Assembly (NCBI GenBank): GCA_023425455.1 | Contig: JAFACP010000304.1 | Location: 1-8,824, forward strand | Length of the DNA: 8,824 nucleotides | Direction of reading: 5' to 3' | From: Pseudomonadota bacterium | Lineage (GTDB): Bacteria > Pseudomonadota > Gammaproteobacteria > Enterobacterales > Enterobacteriaceae | Shown here: positions 1-8,684 of the stretch, one piece after another | Layout: every line of letters starts with the position of its first letter | How positions within the stretch are numbered: position 1 is the stretch's first letter | Made by a program: the position numbers and the translations under genes | Notes under the pieces: generated by a model | Database searches by the model: none | The model's input: the letters and a program-made list of their open reading frames with translations, nothing else | Told to the model about the DNA's origin: nothing

Positions 1-1142
<1,142 letters not shown>

Positions 1143-1170
1143 TTTCGCCCGCGCAGTTTAAAGTTTGAAC

Positions 1171-1206
1171 AAAAAACCCGTTGCCTTATGGCGACGGGTT
1201 TTTTTT
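1171..1206 (+). terminator. rho-independent terminator of tig
   Basis: The hairpin AACCCGTTGCC / GGCGACGGGTT has a TTAT loop and one G-T pair. It is flanked by an A-run and followed by eight Ts (1199-1206). It lies 28 bases after the tig stop and separates tig from clpP. Confidence 0.93.
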
Positions 1207-1278
1207 ATCGCAGCAATCGTCCTGGAAGAGTGCTAAAACGCCCTTTCAGTGTTAGCGTTACACCAAAAGGTTGTTATG

Positions 1279-1307
1279 CTTGAAATAGGGCACTGCCAAC
1301 CCCATAA
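1279..1307 (+). promoter_or_regulatory. sigma-32 (heat-shock) promoter of clpPX
   Basis: CTTGAAA (1279-1285) and CCCCATAA (1300-1307) are separated by 14 bases. This is close to the sigma-32 consensus CTTGAAA-N13-15-CCCCATNT. The expected start site is around 1314-1316, giving a leader of roughly 90 bases before clpP. E. coli clpP is a known RpoH-regulon member, which fits. I found no convincing sigma-70 promoter in the same gap, although one may exist. Confidence 0.8.
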
Positions 1308-1402
1308 GTATGTAATCACGATGAATGAGACTGGCTGATAATCCGTCCATAAGGTTACAATCAGTACAGCAGGTGTTTTCAATTTTGATCCAGGAGACGG
1401 AA

Positions 1403-2026
1403 ATGTCATACAGTGGCGAACGAGATAACTTTGCACCCCATATGGCTCTGGTGCCAATGGTTATTGAACAGACCTCACGCGGTGAGCGTTCTTTTGATAT
1501 CTATTCCCGTCTGCTCAAGGAACGCGTTATCTTTCTGACCGGCCAGGTGGAAGACCACATGGCAAACCTGATCGTCGCGCAGATGCTGTTTCTGGAAGCG
1601 GAAAACCCGGAAAAAGACATTTACCTGTATATTAACTCTCCGGGCGGCGTGATTACGGCGGGTATGTCGATCTACGACACCATGCAATTCATCAAGCCAG
1701 ATGTAAGCACCATCTGTATGGGACAAGCGGCATCCATGGGCGCCTTCTTGTTAACGGCTGGGGCGAAAGGGAAACGTTTCTGCCTGCCGAACTCCCGCGT
1801 GATGATTCACCAGCCGCTGGGCGGATATCAGGGCCAGGCGACGGATATCGAAATCCACGCACGTGAAATTCTGAAAGTAAAAGCGCGCATGAATGAACTC
1901 ATGGCGCAGCATACGGGTCAATCTCTCGAGCAGATCGAGCGCGATACCGAGCGCGATCGCTTCCTCTCAGCATCAGAGGCAGTTGAGTACGGCTTAGTCG
2001 ACTCTGTTTTGACCCATCGTAATTGA
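1403..2026 (+). CDS. clpP: ATP-dependent Clp protease proteolytic subunit ClpP
   Basis: ClpP is the serine peptidase of the ClpXP and ClpAP proteases. It forms a double heptameric ring that degrades chains threaded in by ClpX or ClpA in the cytoplasm. The 207-residue product has the E. coli family length. The catalytic triad is visible as Ser111 (GQAASMGAF), His136 ([10 protein letters not shown]) and Asp185 (DTERDRF). The N-terminus [14 protein letters not shown] is the 14-residue propeptide that E. coli ClpP removes autocatalytically before Ala15. I chose ATG 1403 because AGGAGA (1392-1397) lies 5 bases upstream and the family begins with MSYSGER. An in-frame ATG at 1325 would add 26 unrelated residues, lacks a ribosome binding site and falls almost at the predicted transcript start. 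The sigma-32 promoter upstream and the absence of a terminator before clpX point to a heat-inducible clpP-clpX operon. Confidence 0.98.
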   Translation: MSYSGERDNFAPHMALVPMVIEQTSRGERSFDIYSRLLKERVIFLTGQVEDHMANLIVAQMLFLEAENPEKDIYLYINSPGGVITAGMSIYDTMQFIKPDVSTICMGQAASMGAFLLTAGAKGKRFCLPNSRVMIHQPLGGYQGQATDIEIHAREILKVKARMNELMAQHTGQSLEQIERDTERDRFLSASEAVEYGLVDSVLTHRN

Positions 2027-2153
2027 TGCCCGCGACGCGAGTGGGCCGCTATACTAAGGTAGGGCGGCATTCTGCATGTGAGCAGCTTGCGTCTGAGAAT
2101 GGCATTTGCGTCGTCATGTGCGGCACAAAGAACTTAAAAAGAGGTTTGGACTC

Positions 2154-3428
2154 ATGACAGATAAACGCAAAGATGGTTCGGGCAAACTGCTGTACTGCTC
2201 TTTTTGCGGCAAAAGCCAGCATGAAGTGCGTAAACTGATTGCCGGGCCGTCCGTGTATATCTGCGACGAATGCGTCGATTTATGTAACGACATCATTCGC
2301 GAAGAGATTAAAGAAGTAGCGCCTCACCGTGAGCGTAGCGCGTTGCCAACCCCGCATGAGATTCGTCATCACCTTGATGATTATGTCATCGGTCAGGAGC
2401 AGGCGAAAAAAGTGCTGGCGGTAGCGGTATATAACCACTACAAACGCCTGCGTAATGGTGATACCAGTAATGGCGTAGAGCTGGGCAAAAGTAACATTCT
2501 GCTGATTGGCCCAACCGGTTCCGGTAAAACTCTGCTGGCGGAAACGCTGGCGCGTTTGCTGGACGTGCCTTTCACCATGGCGGATGCCACCACGCTGACC
2601 GAAGCCGGTTATGTGGGGGAAGATGTGGAAAACATCATCCAGAAACTGCTGCAGAAGTGCGACTACGATGTGCAAAAAGCGCAGCGCGGGATCGTCTATA
2701 TCGATGAGATCGATAAGATCTCCCGTAAGTCGGACAACCCGTCCATCACCCGTGACGTTTCGGGTGAAGGCGTGCAGCAGGCGCTGTTGAAACTGATTGA
2801 AGGGACCGTAGCAGCCGTGCCTCCGCAGGGCGGCCGAAAACACCCACAGCAGGAGTTCCTGCAGGTTGATACCTCTAAGATCCTGTTTATCTGCGGCGGG
2901 GCGTTTGCGGGGCTGGATAAAGTGATCTCTCATCGTGTTGAAACCGGCTCCGGCATTGGTTTTGGTGCGACGGTGAAAGCGAAATCAGAAAAAGCCAACG
3001 AAGGTGAACTGCTGTCGCAGGTTGAACCGGAAGATTTGATCAAATTTGGTCTGATCCCTGAGTTCATCGGGCGTCTGCCGGTTGTTGCCACGCTGAATGA
3101 ACTGAGTGAAGAGGCGCTGATTCAGATCCTGAAAGAGCCGAAAAATGCGCTGACCAAGCAGTATCAGGCGTTGTTCAATCTGGAAGGCGTTGAACTGGAG
3201 TTCCGTGATGAAGCGCTGGACGCCATCGCCCGAAAAGCGATGATCCGTAAAACCGGTGCGCGTGGTCTGCGTTCCATCGTTGAAGCGGCACTGCTTGATA
3301 CCATGTACGATCTGCCGTCCATGGAAGATGTCGAAAAAGTGGTCATCGATGAGTCCGTTATCGGCGGCCAAACCAAGCCACTGCTGATTTACGGCAAGCC
3401 TGAAGCACAGCAGGCATCTGGCGAATAA
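2154..3428 (+). CDS. clpX: ATP-dependent Clp protease ATP-binding subunit ClpX
   Basis: ClpX is the hexameric AAA+ unfoldase that recognises tags such as ssrA, unfolds substrates and feeds them to ClpP. The 424 residues match the E. coli length. In order: a zinc-binding domain with Cys15, Cys18, Cys37 and Cys40; Walker A GPTGSGKT (119-126); pore-1 loop GYVGED (152-157); Walker B VYIDEID with Glu185; the RKH loop (228-230) that contacts substrate tags; the IGF loop (268-270) that docks on ClpP; an arginine finger in GRLP (Arg307); and sensor 2 GAR (Arg370). All key residues are present. The start at ATG 2154 has GAGG at 2141-2144, nine bases upstream; the frame is open back to a TTG at 2106, but those 16 codons are not part of the family. 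The 127-base gap after clpP has no terminator, so readthrough from clpP is expected. A TATACT at 2050-2055 lacks a well-spaced -35 element, so a separate clpX promoter is unproven. Confidence 0.98.
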   Translation: MTDKRKDGSGKLLYCSFCGKSQHEVRKLIAGPSVYICDECVDLCNDIIREEIKEVAPHRERSALPTPHEIRHHLDDYVIGQEQAKKVLAVAVYNHYKRLRNGDTSNGVELGKSNILLIGPTGSGKTLLAETLARLLDVPFTMADATTLTEAGYVGEDVENIIQKLLQKCDYDVQKAQRGIVYIDEIDKISRKSDNPSITRDVSGEGVQQALLKLIEGTVAAVPPQGGRKHPQQEFLQVDTSKILFICGGAFAGLDKVISHRVETGSGIGFGATVKAKSEKANEGELLSQVEPEDLIKFGLIPEFIGRLPVVATLNELSEEALIQILKEPKNALTKQYQALFNLEGVELEFRDEALDAIARKAMIRKTGARGLRSIVEAALLDTMYDLPSMEDVEKVVIDESVIGGQTKPLLIYGKPEAQQASGE

Positions 3429-3456
3429 TTCACCAAACCATACAAGCAGTTACCAA

Positions 3457-3489
3457 AAAAGGGGGGATTTTATCCCCCCTTTTATTTTT
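3457..3489 (+). terminator. terminator of clpPX, symmetric enough to act both ways
   Basis: The stem GGGGGGAT (3461-3468) pairs with ATCCCCCC (3472-3479) around a TTT loop. It is extended by AAAA/TTTT pairs and followed by a T-rich tail. The A-run at 3455-3460 gives a U-tract on the opposite strand, so the element could also stop antisense transcription. It begins about 30 bases after the clpX stop. Confidence 0.94.
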
Positions 3490-3502
3490 CCGTATTCATG
3501 GC

Positions 3503-3533
3503 GTTGAATGTGTGGGAAACATCCCCATATACT
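3503..3533 (+). promoter_or_regulatory. lon promoter, overlapping sigma-32 and sigma-70 elements
   Basis: GTTGAA (3503-3508) and CCCCATAT (3523-3530) are 14 bases apart and match the sigma-32 consensus. The same segment holds a sigma-70 style TTGAAT (3504-3509) and TATACT (3528-3533) with an 18-base spacer. E. coli lon is known to be heat-shock controlled, and this block, including AACATCCCCATATACTG, resembles its promoter as I recall it. The leader before the lon ATG is about 70 bases. Confidence 0.85.
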
Positions 3534-3611
3534 GGTTACATGTTAATGGTTGTGTGAAGCACAGTCGCACAGTCTGATTACCTGGCGGACACTAAACTAA
3601 GAGAGAGCTCT

Positions 3612-5966
3612 ATGAATCCTGAGCGTTCTGAACGCATTGAAATCCCCGTATTGCCATTGCGCGATGTGGTGGTTTATCCGCACATGGTCATACCCTTATT
3701 TGTAGGGCGGGAAAAATCTATCCGTTGCCTTGAAGCCGCCATGGATCATGATAAAAAAATCATGCTGGTTGCGCAGAAAGAAGCATCAACGGATGAGCCG
3801 GGTGTAAACGATCTTTTCACCGTCGGGACCGTGGCCTCTATTCTTCAGATGCTGAAGCTGCCTGACGGCACCGTGAAGGTGCTGGTAGAGGGCTTACAGC
3901 GTGCGCGTATCACCACGTTGTCTGACAATGGTGAGCACTTCTCAGCAAAAGCTGAGTATCTCGATTCGCCTCAGCTTGACGAGCGCGAACAGGAAGTGCT
4001 GGTGCGCACCGCGATTAGCCAGTTTGAAGGCTATATCAAGCTGAACAAAAAAATTCCACCGGAAGTGCTGACGTCGCTGAACAGCATCGACGATCCTGCG
4101 CGTCTGGCAGACACCATCGCAGCGCATATGCCGCTGAAGCTTGCTGACAAACAGTCGGTGCTGGAAATGTCCGACGTCAATGAGCGTCTGGAATACCTGA
4201 TGGCGATGATGGAGTCTGAAATCGATCTGCTGCAGGTTGAAAAGCGCATTCGCAACCGCGTCAAAAAGCAGATGGAGAAATCCCAGCGTGAGTACTATCT
4301 GAATGAGCAGATGAAAGCGATTCAGAAAGAGCTCGGCGAAATGGACGATGCGCCGGACGAAAACGAAGCGCTGAAGCGTAAAATCGACGCGGCGAAAATG
4401 CCGAAAGAGGCGAAAGAGAAGGCGGAAGCAGAGCTGCAGAAGCTGAAAATGATGTCGCCCATGTCGGCCGAAGCGACCGTCGTGCGCGGCTACATTGAAT
4501 GGATGGTGCAGGTTCCGTGGAATGCCCGTAGCAAGGTCAAAAAAGACCTGCGACAGGCTCAGGAAATTCTTGATACCGACCATTACGGCCTGGAGCGCGT
4601 GAAGGATCGCATCCTCGAATATCTCGCAGTCCAGAGCCGTGTAAACAAAATTAAAGGTCCGATCCTGTGCCTGGTAGGGCCTCCGGGGGTGGGTAAAACC
4701 TCTCTGGGGCAGTCAATCGCGAAAGCGACAGGCCGTAAGTATATCCGTATGGCGCTGGGCGGCGTGCGTGATGAGGCGGAAATCCGCGGTCATCGTCGTA
4801 CCTACATTGGTTCTATGCCGGGTAAACTGATCCAGAAGATGGCCAAAGTTGGGGTTAAAAACCCGCTGTTCCTGCTTGATGAGATCGACAAAATGTCTTC
4901 TGACATGCGAGGCGATCCGGCCTCTGCACTGCTTGAAGTGCTGGATCCCGAGCAGAACGTCGCCTTCAGCGATCACTATCTGGAAGTGGACTACGATCTC
5001 AGCGACGTCATGTTCGTTGCGACCTCAAACTCCATGAACATTCCGGCACCGCTGCTGGACCGTATGGAAGTGATCCGTCTGTCGGGCTACACCGAAGATG
5101 AAAAACTGAATATCGCGAAGCAGCACCTTCTGCCGAAACAGATTGAGCGTAACGCGCTGAAAGCAAACGAGCTGACCGTCGAGGACAGCGCGATTGTCGG
5201 CATCATCCGCTACTACACCCGTGAAGCGGGCGTGCGTAGCCTTGAGCGCGAAATTTCCAAACTGTGCCGTAAGGCGGTAAAACAGCTGCTGCTGGATAAG
5301 AGCCTGAAACACATCGTCATTGACGGCGACAATCTGCATGACTATCTCGGCGTACAGCGTTTCGATTACGGTCGCGCTGACAACGAGAACCGCGTGGGTC
5401 AGGTCACCGGGCTGGCGTGGACGGAAGTCGGCGGCGATCTGCTAACCATCGAAACCGCCTGTGTTCCGGGTAAAGGTAAGCTGACCTATACCGGCTCACT
5501 GGGTGAAGTGATGCAGGAGTCGATTCAGGCTGCGCTGACCGTGGTGCGCGCCCGCGCGGAAAAACTGGGTATCAACCCGGATTTCTATGAAAAACGCGAT
5601 ATCCACGTTCACGTGCCGGAAGGGGCTACGCCTAAAGATGGTCCAAGCGCAGGTATTGCCATGTGTACTGCGCTGGTCTCCTGTCTGACGGGTAACCCGG
5701 TACGCGCGGATGTGGCGATGACCGGTGAAATCACCCTGCGTGGTCAGGTACTGCCTATCGGCGGGTTAAAAGAAAAACTGCTGGCTGCACACCGTGGTGG
5801 GATCAAAACCGTATTGATTCCTTATGAGAATAAACGCGATCTGGAAGAGATCCCGGACAATGTGATTGCCGATTTGGCGATTCATCCGGTGAAACGTATT
5901 GAGGAAGTTCTGACGCTCGCGCTGCAGAATGAACCCTCAGGAATGCAGGTTGTAAGCGCAAAATAG
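3612..5966 (+). CDS. lon: ATP-dependent Lon protease (endopeptidase La)
   Basis: Lon is a cytoplasmic homohexameric AAA+ serine protease. It degrades misfolded proteins and specific regulators (in E. coli SulA, RcsA and several antitoxins). The 784 residues equal the E. coli length. The N-terminal substrate-binding domain (about 1-200) begins with the typical [21 protein letters not shown] block. A coiled-coil helix follows (about 210-280, rich in Lys, Glu and Gln). The AAA+ module has Walker A GPPGVGKT (356-363), pore-loop Tyr398 in TYIGSMPG, Walker B FLLDEID (Asp423, Glu424), sensor 1 Asn473, arginine finger Arg484 and sensor 2 Arg542. The protease domain has Ser679 in [10 protein letters not shown] and Lys722 in LKEKLLA, the Ser-Lys dyad. 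The ATG at 3612 follows AAGAGAGAG; part of it forms the palindrome AGAGCTCT (3604-3611). The gene ends with in-frame tandem stops TAG TGA. It is flanked by its own promoter and terminator, so it is monocistronic. Confidence 0.99.
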   Translation: MNPERSERIEIPVLPLRDVVVYPHMVIPLFVGREKSIRCLEAAMDHDKKIMLVAQKEASTDEPGVNDLFTVGTVASILQMLKLPDGTVKVLVEGLQRARITTLSDNGEHFSAKAEYLDSPQLDEREQEVLVRTAISQFEGYIKLNKKIPPEVLTSLNSIDDPARLADTIAAHMPLKLADKQSVLEMSDVNERLEYLMAMMESEIDLLQVEKRIRNRVKKQMEKSQREYYLNEQMKAIQKELGEMDDAPDENEALKRKIDAAKMPKEAKEKAEAELQKLKMMSPMSAEATVVRGYIEWMVQVPWNARSKVKKDLRQAQEILDTDHYGLERVKDRILEYLAVQSRVNKIKGPILCLVGPPGVGKTSLGQSIAKATGRKYIRMALGGVRDEAEIRGHRRTYIGSMPGKLIQKMAKVGVKNPLFLLDEIDKMSSDMRGDPASALLEVLDPEQNVAFSDHYLEVDYDLSDVMFVATSNSMNIPAPLLDRMEVIRLSGYTEDEKLNIAKQHLLPKQIERNALKANELTVEDSAIVGIIRYYTREAGVRSLEREISKLCRKAVKQLLLDKSLKHIVIDGDNLHDYLGVQRFDYGRADNENRVGQVTGLAWTEVGGDLLTIETACVPGKGKLTYTGSLGEVMQESIQAALTVVRARAEKLGINPDFYEKRDIHVHVPEGATPKDGPSAGIAMCTALVSCLTGNPVRADVAMTGEITLRGQVLPIGGLKEKLLAAHRGGIKTVLIPYENKRDLEEIPDNVIADLAIHPVKRIEEVLTLALQNEPSGMQVVSAK

Positions 5967-5996
5967 TGACCTCGCGCAAAGAGCGTCAATAAAAAC

Positions 5997-6035
5997 AAGG
6001 CTGGTAAGTGAATTCGCACTTGCCAGCCTTTTTTT
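5997..6035 (+). terminator. rho-independent terminator of lon
   Basis: A 14-base-pair stem, AAGGCTGGTAAGTG (5997-6010) with CACTTGCCAGCCTT (6017-6030), has one T-G pair and an AATTCG loop. A run of seven Ts spans 6029-6035. It starts 30 bases after the lon stop. Confidence 0.95.
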
Positions 6036-6083
6036 GTATAGCTAATTTAGATTGCTGATTGGGCCAGCCATCAACAACGGGTG

Positions 6084-6112
6084 TTGTAAGGTCATGGCAG
6101 GCCTGATATAAC
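6084..6112 (+). promoter_or_regulatory. probable sigma-70 promoter of hupB
   Basis: TTGTAA (6084-6089) and TATAAC (6107-6112) are separated by exactly 17 bases. Transcription would start near 6119, giving a leader of about 58 bases that opens with GC-rich sequence (two copies of GCTGCG at 6114-6119 and 6127-6132). The -35 is overlapped by a small perfect palindrome, ACAAC-GGGT-GTTGT (6074-6087). E. coli hupB has several promoters; a second AT-rich -10-like TATAAA at 6149-6154 lacks a -35 here. Confidence 0.6.
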
Positions 6113-6176
6113 TGCTGCGCGGTCGCGCTGCGAAGGATTCAGGCGCGATATAAATTATAAAGAGAGGAAGAGAACA

Positions 6177-6449
6177 GTGAACAAATCTCAACTGATTGAC
6201 AAAATTGCTGCGGGTGCTGATATTTCTAAAGCTGCGGCTGGACGTGCGTTAGATGCATTAATTGCTTCTGTTACTGAATCTCTGCAGGCTGGGGACGACG
6301 TTGCGCTGGTAGGTTTCGGTACTTTTGCTGTTAAAGAGCGTGCTGCCCGTACTGGCCGTAACCCTCAGACCGGTAAAGAGATCACCATTGCTGCCGCTAA
6401 AGTGCCGGGTTTCCGTGCAGGTAAAGCGCTGAAAGACGCAGTAAACTGA
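6177..6449 (+). CDS. hupB: DNA-binding protein HU, beta subunit
   Basis: HU is a small, abundant nucleoid protein that binds and bends DNA without strong sequence preference. The beta subunit pairs with HU-alpha or with itself. The 90-residue length is standard. The N-terminal [11 protein letters not shown] helix pair is followed by the beta saddle with [15 protein letters not shown] (46-60). The DNA-binding arm contains RNPQTGKEI (61-69), including Pro63, the residue that intercalates into the minor groove. The start is GTG at 6177, as in E. coli hupB, with the AGAGAGGAAGAG purine tract (6161-6172) upstream. Compared with E. coli from memory, differences include Gln37-Ala38 and Gly78, away from the arm. 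It is the beta form because of the MNKSQLI start and its position after lon. The stop TGA is followed in frame by TAG. It has its own promoter and terminator, so it is probably transcribed alone. Confidence 0.98.
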   Translation: MNKSQLIDKIAAGADISKAAAGRALDALIASVTESLQAGDDVALVGFGTFAVKERAARTGRNPQTGKEITIAAAKVPGFRAGKALKDAVN

Positions 6450-6482
6450 TAGCTTTCTCGCTTCAGGGAAGCCGAAAAGTAC

Positions 6483-6511
6483 AAGGGCGCATCATTTGAT
6501 GTGCCTTTTTT
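6483..6511 (+). terminator. rho-independent terminator of hupB
   Basis: AAGGGCGCATC (6483-6493) pairs with GATGTGCCTT (6498-6507) around ATTT, with one G-T pair and one bulged G. The six Ts at 6506-6511 follow. It lies about 35 bases after the hupB stop. The bulge makes it weaker than the other terminators here. Confidence 0.85.
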
Positions 6512-6554
6512 GTTTGTCCAGGACCGATTTGTGCGAGTTTCTGCGCGTTGTGGG

Positions 6555-6584
6555 CTGACAATCACACCGGTTTCTTGTCACAAT
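6555..6584 (+). promoter_or_regulatory. possible ppiD promoter
   Basis: CTGACA (6555-6560) and CACAAT (6579-6584) are separated by 18 bases. The -35 is good, but the -10 matches only four of six positions. A promoter is needed between the hupB terminator and ppiD, and this is the best candidate I see. Low certainty. Confidence 0.3.
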
Positions 6585-6661
6585 ACGTTTTTATGCGCGG
6601 CGGTCAGGATTTTCCGTTAGCGTCAGGTAACCAGTCACCTACAGCGGAGTGTTGTTACACC

Positions 6662-8536
6662 ATGATGGACAGCTTACGCACGGCTGCTAACAGTCTCGTG
6701 CTCAAGATCATTTTCGGTATCATTATCGTGTCGTTCATATTGACCGGCGTGAGCAGTTACCTTATCGGCGCTGGCGCCAACTATGCCGCAAAAGTGAATG
6801 GCCAGGAGATCAGCCGCGGGCAGTTCGAGAATGCCTTTGCCGGCGAGCGTAACCGTATGCAGCAACAGCTGGGGGATCAATTCTCCGAGCTGGCGGCGAA
6901 TGAAGGCTATATGAAGACCCTTCGCCAGCAGACGCTGAACCGCCTTATCGACGAAGCTCTGCTCGACCAGTATGCCAAAAGCCTGGGGCTGGGCATCAGT
7001 GATGAGCAGGTGAAAAAAGCCATCCTCTCAACTCAGGCTTTCCAGTCTAACGGTAAATTCGATAACACCCGGTATAACAGCATTGTGAATCAGATGGGCA
7101 TGACCGCCGATCAATACGCTCAGGCGCTGCGTAACCAGCTGACGACGCAGCAGCTGATCAACGCCGTGGTTGGCACCGATTTTATGCTCAAAGGGGAAAC
7201 GGATGAACTGGCTGCGCTGGTCTCTCAGCAGCGAGTGGTCCGTGAAGCGACTATTGATGTGAACGCGCTGGCGGCGAAGCAGCAGGCAAGCGACGCAGAG
7301 GTTAATGCTTACTACGAGCAGAACAAAAACAACTTTGTGGCGCCAGAGCAGTTCCGTGTGAGCTACATCAAGCTGGATGCGGCCGCGCTGCAGGAAACGG
7401 CCTCTGACGCGGATATCCAGTCTTATTATGATCAGCATCAGGATCTGTTCACCCAGCCGCAGCGTAACCGCTACAGCGTGATTCAGACGAAAACTGAAGC
7501 AGATGCTAAAGCGGTTCTGGATGAGCTTAACAAAGGCGCAGATTTTGCCGCCGTGGCAAAAGCGAAATCCACCGACATTATCTCAGCGAAAAACGGCGGG
7601 GATATGGGGTGGCTTGAAGCGTCTACCACACCGGATGAGCTGAAAAATGCGGGCCTGAAAGAGAAAGGCCAGCTGTCCGGGGTGATCAAATCCTCCGTCG
7701 GTTTCCTGGTGGCGCGTCTGGACGATATCGAACCGGCCAAAACCAAGCCACTGGCTGAGGTGCGCGACGACATCGCTGCGAAAGTGAAACAGGAAAAAGC
7801 GCTGGATGCCTTCTATGCGCTGCAGCAGAAAGTGAGCGATGCGGCGAGCAACGACAACGAATCGCTGGCGGGCGCTGAGCAGGTGTCAGGCATGAAAGCG
7901 GTTGAGACGGGCTGGTTTGGACATAACAACCTGCCGGAAGAGCTCAACTTCAAACCGGTTGCTGACGCTATCTTCAACGGTGGTCTGGTAGGTGAAAATG
8001 GCACGCCAGGCAGCAACTCCGACATCATTACCGTCGACGGCGATCGTGCGTTCGTTCTGCGCGTCAGCGAGCACAAAGCTGAAGCGGTGAAACCGCTGGC
8101 GGAAGTGAAAGATCAGGTCGTGGCACAGGTTAAGCACAACAAAGCGGAACAGCAGGCGAAGCAGGATGCGGAGAAACTGCTGGTGGCGCTGAAAGAAGGC
8201 AAGGGCAAGGACGCACTCAAAGCGGCGGGTCTGAGTTTCAGTGAGGCGAAAACGCTGAGCCGTACCTCTCAGGATCCGATCAGCCAGGCGGCGTTTGGCC
8301 TGAATCTGCCAGCGAAAGATAAGCCGAGCTTTGGCACCACAACGGATATGCAGGGCAACGTCGTGTTACTGGCGCTGGATGAGGTGAAAGCCGGTACTAT
8401 GCCTGAAGAGCAGAAGAAAGCCATGGTTCAGGGTATCACGCAGAACAACGCCCAGATTGCATTTGAGGCAATGATGAGCAATCTGCGTAAAGAAGCCAAA
8501 ATTAAGCTGGGTGATATCATTACTCAGCAGCAATAA
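6662..8536 (+). CDS. ppiD: periplasmic chaperone PpiD (parvulin-fold, inner-membrane anchored)
   Basis: PpiD is anchored in the inner membrane by one N-terminal helix, with a large periplasmic SurA-like body. In E. coli it associates with SecYEG/YfgM and helps proteins leaving the translocon; the parvulin domain has little or no isomerase activity. The 624-residue product is one longer than the roughly 623 of E. coli. A short cytoplasmic start (MMDSLRTAANSL) precedes a membrane helix at about 13-35, rich in Ile, Val and Phe. The SurA-N-like chaperone region follows (about 36-200). The parvulin domain lies at about 266-355, with NGGDMGW (311-317) and the KSSVGFLVARLDD end. The C-terminal helical chaperone region ends in GDIITQQQ. 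I chose ATG 6662 because the family begins MMDSLRTAANS; GGAG (6646-6649) is a rather distant 12 bases upstream. The frame is open back to TTG 6548, but those 38 codons have no family match. No frameshift or domain loss is seen. Confidence 0.97.
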   Translation: MMDSLRTAANSLVLKIIFGIIIVSFILTGVSSYLIGAGANYAAKVNGQEISRGQFENAFAGERNRMQQQLGDQFSELAANEGYMKTLRQQTLNRLIDEALLDQYAKSLGLGISDEQVKKAILSTQAFQSNGKFDNTRYNSIVNQMGMTADQYAQALRNQLTTQQLINAVVGTDFMLKGETDELAALVSQQRVVREATIDVNALAAKQQASDAEVNAYYEQNKNNFVAPEQFRVSYIKLDAAALQETASDADIQSYYDQHQDLFTQPQRNRYSVIQTKTEADAKAVLDELNKGADFAAVAKAKSTDIISAKNGGDMGWLEASTTPDELKNAGLKEKGQLSGVIKSSVGFLVARLDDIEPAKTKPLAEVRDDIAAKVKQEKALDAFYALQQKVSDAASNDNESLAGAEQVSGMKAVETGWFGHNNLPEELNFKPVADAIFNGGLVGENGTPGSNSDIITVDGDRAFVLRVSEHKAEAVKPLAEVKDQVVAQVKHNKAEQQAKQDAEKLLVALKEGKGKDALKAAGLSFSEAKTLSRTSQDPISQAAFGLNLPAKDKPSFGTTTDMQGNVVLLALDEVKAGTMPEEQKKAMVQGITQNNAQIAFEAMMSNLRKEAKIKLGDIITQQQ

Positions 8537-8577
8537 CCACGCGTCTGCTCGCAGATTGTTGTAACGCTATGCAAAAT

Positions 8578-8604
8578 AAAAAGGCCGCTTTCGCGGCCTT
8601 TTCC
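8578..8604 (+). terminator. rho-independent terminator of ppiD
   Basis: A perfect stem, AAAAGGCCGC (8579-8588) with GCGGCCTTTT (8593-8602), closes on a TTTC loop. It has flanking A-runs and only a short T-tract after it. It lies 42 bases after the ppiD stop and separates ppiD from ybaV. Confidence 0.9.
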
Positions 8605-8647
8605 ATTTCTGTCATCTGCAAATTGTGCCTTTTTTTACCGCTGGTTA

Positions 8648-8680
8648 TTGTCTCCAGGCTGTCAACAAACAAGGAGACAA
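8648..8680 (+). promoter_or_regulatory. inverted repeat covering the ybaV ribosome binding site
   Basis: TTGTCTCC (8648-8655) is the exact reverse complement of GGAGACAA (8673-8680), with a 17-base loop. The right arm contains the GGAG of the ybaV Shine-Dalgarno (AAGGAGA, 8671-8677). If the RNA starts upstream of 8648, this stem would hide the ribosome binding site. The pairing is seen directly; a regulatory role is inferred. Confidence 0.4.
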
Positions 8681-8684
8681 CAGC

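Noticed and set aside
1230..1260. Repeat-like GCTAA / TTAGC (1232-1236 and 1252-1256) between tig and clpP
   Set aside because: Five base pairs with a 15-base loop are too weak to distinguish from chance.
1325..1402. Longer clpP reading frame starting at ATG 1325
   Set aside because: The extra 26 residues match no ClpP, there is no ribosome binding site, and the ATG sits almost at the predicted transcript start; ATG 1403 has a good Shine-Dalgarno and the conserved MSYSGER start.
2023..2055. Possible clpX promoter with TTGATG and TATACT
   Set aside because: The spacer is 21 bases, too long for a normal sigma-70 promoter, and the -35 overlaps the clpP stop; kept only as a remark under clpX.
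2106..2153. 16-codon extension of clpX from TTG 2106
   Set aside because: ClpX starts [14 protein letters not shown] 2154 has GAGG upstream and gives the standard 424 residues.
2280..2933. Long minus-strand open frames inside clpX, lon, ppiD and tig
   Set aside because: They are antisense shadows of strongly coding genes, with no ribosome binding sites and no recognisable protein features.
4849..5037. 62-codon plus-strand frame inside lon
   Set aside because: It is an out-of-frame overlap across the conserved Walker B region; the lon frame fully explains the sequence.
6548..6661. 38-codon N-terminal extension of ppiD from TTG 6548
   Set aside because: It overlaps the likely promoter region and lacks family similarity; PpiD starts MMDSLRTAANS at 6662.
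8623..8651. Possible ybaV promoter TTGTGC and TATTGT
   Set aside because: The spacing is 17 bases, but both hexamers match the consensus poorly.
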